Below are positions 5,761 to 6,673 of a DNA stretch of 6,673 nt, one piece after another. The notes under the pieces were generated by a model. That model searched no databases, was not told where the DNA came from, and was given only the letters and a program-made list of their open reading frames with translations. The stretch is from Candidatus Njordarchaeota archaeon. Lineage in GTDB: Archaea > Asgardarchaeota > Njordarchaeia > Njordarchaeales > Njordarchaeaceae. The position numbers were made by a program, and so were the translations under genes. The stretch's first letter is position 1, and every line of letters starts with the position of its first letter. The DNA is taken from the NCBI GenBank assembly GCA_029856625.1, contig JAHKLG010000074.1:1-6673 (forward strand). Direction: 5' to 3'.

Positions 5761-6238
5761 ACAAATTACCCGCTAGTTGCAGGATTATATCATCATAATT
5801 GATATAAGTTCCACAGTATATACACTGAAGCTTTGGCGGATTACGAGAAATCACAGTAAATATGGGACGTATCGGTTCATTTGGTTTATTTGAAATGCAC
5901 GTGGGGTTTATACATTTTATTAGGCCGATTATTTCATCAGGTAAAGAAACTCTATACTTTTTGACAACCTTATAATCCTTTATTATGTTTATGGTAGCGG
6001 TCGGAGCTATAAGGGCTATTTTATCAACTTCCTCTCGACTAAGTATTCTTTCCTCTATTTTTACAATATCTTTCTTTCCTAATTTTTTGGATTCTACATT
6101 CATTACTATAGCTACTACTAATCCCTCCATACCTCGTATTCCTAAAATCCTAAGTACTGCAAGAGAACGTCCAGCAGGAATATGGTCAATAACAGTTCCA
6201 TTCCTTATCTTTCGAACTCTTAATTCTTTATTTACCAT
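5759..6238 (-). CDS. pyrI: Aspartate carbamoyltransferase regulatory subunit
   Basis: PyrI is the non-catalytic chain of aspartate carbamoyltransferase, the first committed step of pyrimidine synthesis; it binds nucleotide effectors and links catalytic PyrB trimers. The 159 residues match the family: the N-terminal allosteric domain opens with ELRVRKIRNGTVIDHIPAG (5-23), including the conserved GTVIDHI, and contains IALIAPTATINII (74-86). The C-terminal zinc domain has Cys109, Cys114, Cys139 and Cys142, the expected four ligands with the usual spacing. AGGTG 8 nt before the ATG supports the start. pyrB is usually directly before pyrI; here the upstream neighbour is the divergent S19 gene and the downstream one is convergent rpoH, so pyrI is a single-gene unit and pyrB must be elsewhere. 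Confidence 0.96.
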   Translation of the reverse strand: MVNKELRVRKIRNGTVIDHIPAGRSLAVLRILGIRGMEGLVVAIVMNVESKKLGKKDIVKIEERILSREEVDKIALIAPTATINIIKDYKVVKKYRVSLPDEIIGLIKCINPTCISNKPNEPIRPIFTVISRNPPKLQCIYCGTYINYDDIILQLAGNL

Positions 6239-6248
6239 TAAAAAACAC

Positions 6249-6271
6249 CTAGAATAAAGTCAAATCTAGGA
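6249..6271 (-). promoter_or_regulatory. Inverted repeat overlapping the pyrI ribosome binding site
   Basis: CCTAGA (6249-6254) and TCTAGG (6266-6271) form a perfect 6-bp inverted repeat with an 11-nt loop. In the pyrI message the second arm contains the AGG of the AGGTG ribosome site. If transcription begins near 6268-6272 the hairpin lies at the extreme 5' end. It could hide the ribosome site or be a repressor operator; neither is shown. Confidence 0.4.
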
Positions 6272-6289
6272 ATTATCGGAAGAAAATAC

Positions 6290-6299
6290 TTTTAAAATG
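6290..6299. promoter_or_regulatory. Candidate shared TATA element for pyrI and rpsS
   Basis: TTTTAAAA (6291-6298) is self-complementary and can act as a TATA box in either direction. The purine-rich AAGAAAA upstream on the plus strand fits a BRE. Expected starts are near 6320 for the S19 gene and near 6270 for pyrI. Confidence 0.45.
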
Positions 6300-6311
6300 A
6301 ACGCTAAGCGA

Positions 6312-6330
6312 TTATTTGAAAAGCAAATAA
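6312..6330. repeat. Inverted repeat in the S19 gene leader
   Basis: TTATTTG (6312-6318) and CAAATAA (6324-6330) form a perfect 7-bp inverted repeat with a 5-nt loop. It overlaps the predicted rpsS transcription start, where an operator or a 5' hairpin would be well placed. Confidence 0.45.
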
Positions 6331-6353
6331 GAGTTCCTGCATGGGGAATGACA

Positions 6354-6673
6354 ATGAGCATAGATTGAAGCAAGCTACCAAGCTCTTGGAGGAGATTCAC
6401 CTATAGAGGATATACGTTAGAAGAACTATTGAAGATGTCGCTTGATAAATTAGCTGAAATAGCCCCAGCGCGTATTAGAAGGAGCTTAAAAAGAGGGTTT
6501 ACACCAGAGCAAAGAAAGCTCTTAGAGAAATTAAGAAAGCATCCAAATAAGGTTATCAGAACACATGTCAGAGATATGATAATATTACCAGAAATGATTG
6601 GAAGAAAAATAGCAGTTCACAATGGAAAGGAATTCGTAACTATCCGAATTACCCCCCCAATGATATTCCACTA
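6354..6673 (+). CDS. rpsS: 30S ribosomal protein S19 (partial; in-frame TGA near the start)
   Basis: S19 binds 16S rRNA in the head of the small subunit. The frame carries clear archaeal S19 signatures: SSWRRFTYRGYTLEELL, ARIRRSLKRGFTPEQRKLLEKLRK, IRTHVRDMIILPEMIG and VHNGKEFVTIRI; the C-terminus is beyond the window edge. The likely start is ATG at 6354, six nt after GGGGA (6343-6347), giving Met-Ser-Ile-Asp, but the fifth codon is TGA (6366-6368), after which Ser-Lys-Leu-Pro-Ser-Ser-Trp follows in frame. No ATG, GTG or TTG lies between that TGA and the conserved region; the next are TTG 6429 and ATG 6435, which would drop conserved residues. A TGG to TGA change, a sequencing error or an indel is possible. 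TGA acts as a true stop in atpE and atpH here. Confidence 0.88.

Noticed and set aside
5985..6257. Plus-strand open frame antisense to pyrI
   Set aside because: pyrI is unambiguous on the other strand; the Ser/Ile-rich product is typical of a reverse-frame artefact.
6354..6368. Selenocysteine reading of the S19 TGA
   Set aside because: Selenocysteine has no known role in S19, and no SECIS-like element can be seen; a Trp codon changed by one base or a sequence error is simpler.
6652..6658. Run of seven C in the S19 gene as a frameshift site
   Set aside because: The frame continues across it with a sensible S19-like sequence (ITPPMIFH), so no shift is needed; it is only a possible error-prone homopolymer.

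Overview
The window looks like an AT-rich archaeal chromosome, probably a thermophile of the Thermoproteota/TACK side. It carries A-type ATP synthase genes, ribosomal proteins S27e and S19 of archaeal type, an RNA polymerase subunit H/Rpb5, PyrI, purine-rich Shine-Dalgarno sites, TATA/BRE-like promoters and an archaeal C/D box guide RNA. The exact lineage cannot be fixed from this stretch, and I see no mobile element, CRISPR array, tRNA or rRNA gene.

Positions 1-2135 (minus strand) hold a tightly packed ATP synthase operon read F, H, E, A and running off the left edge inside the catalytic A subunit. F opens the cluster, H and E build the peripheral stalk, and A hydrolyses or makes ATP. Positions 2136-2370 are a divergent intergenic region. 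Its right half holds a well-formed C/D box sRNA with two 12-nt spacers, each containing a 10-nt match to a conserved part of 16S rRNA (the 915 region and the 3' end). It sits in or just before the leader of the S27e gene (2371-2580).

Positions 2597-5004 contain two convergent genes for unrecognised surface proteins of matching design: signal peptide, a Rossmann-like outer domain, one C-terminal membrane helix and a basic cytoplasmic tail. Their stop codons overlap in a shared CTAG, and a 9-bp inverted repeat spans the junction.

Positions 5113-5745 encode an RNA polymerase subunit H that is not the usual ~80-residue archaeal form. Its 210 residues align by eye over their whole length with eukaryotic Rpb5, including the N-terminal jaw domain, and it also has an extra helical insert in the assembly domain. 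It converges on pyrI (5759-6238), the regulatory chain of aspartate carbamoyltransferase. Divergent from pyrI, the right edge holds the start of ribosomal protein S19, whose reading frame carries a TGA five codons after a well-placed ATG.

The most notable items are the full-length Rpb5-like subunit, the dual-guide sRNA coupled to a ribosomal protein gene, and the interrupted S19 start.
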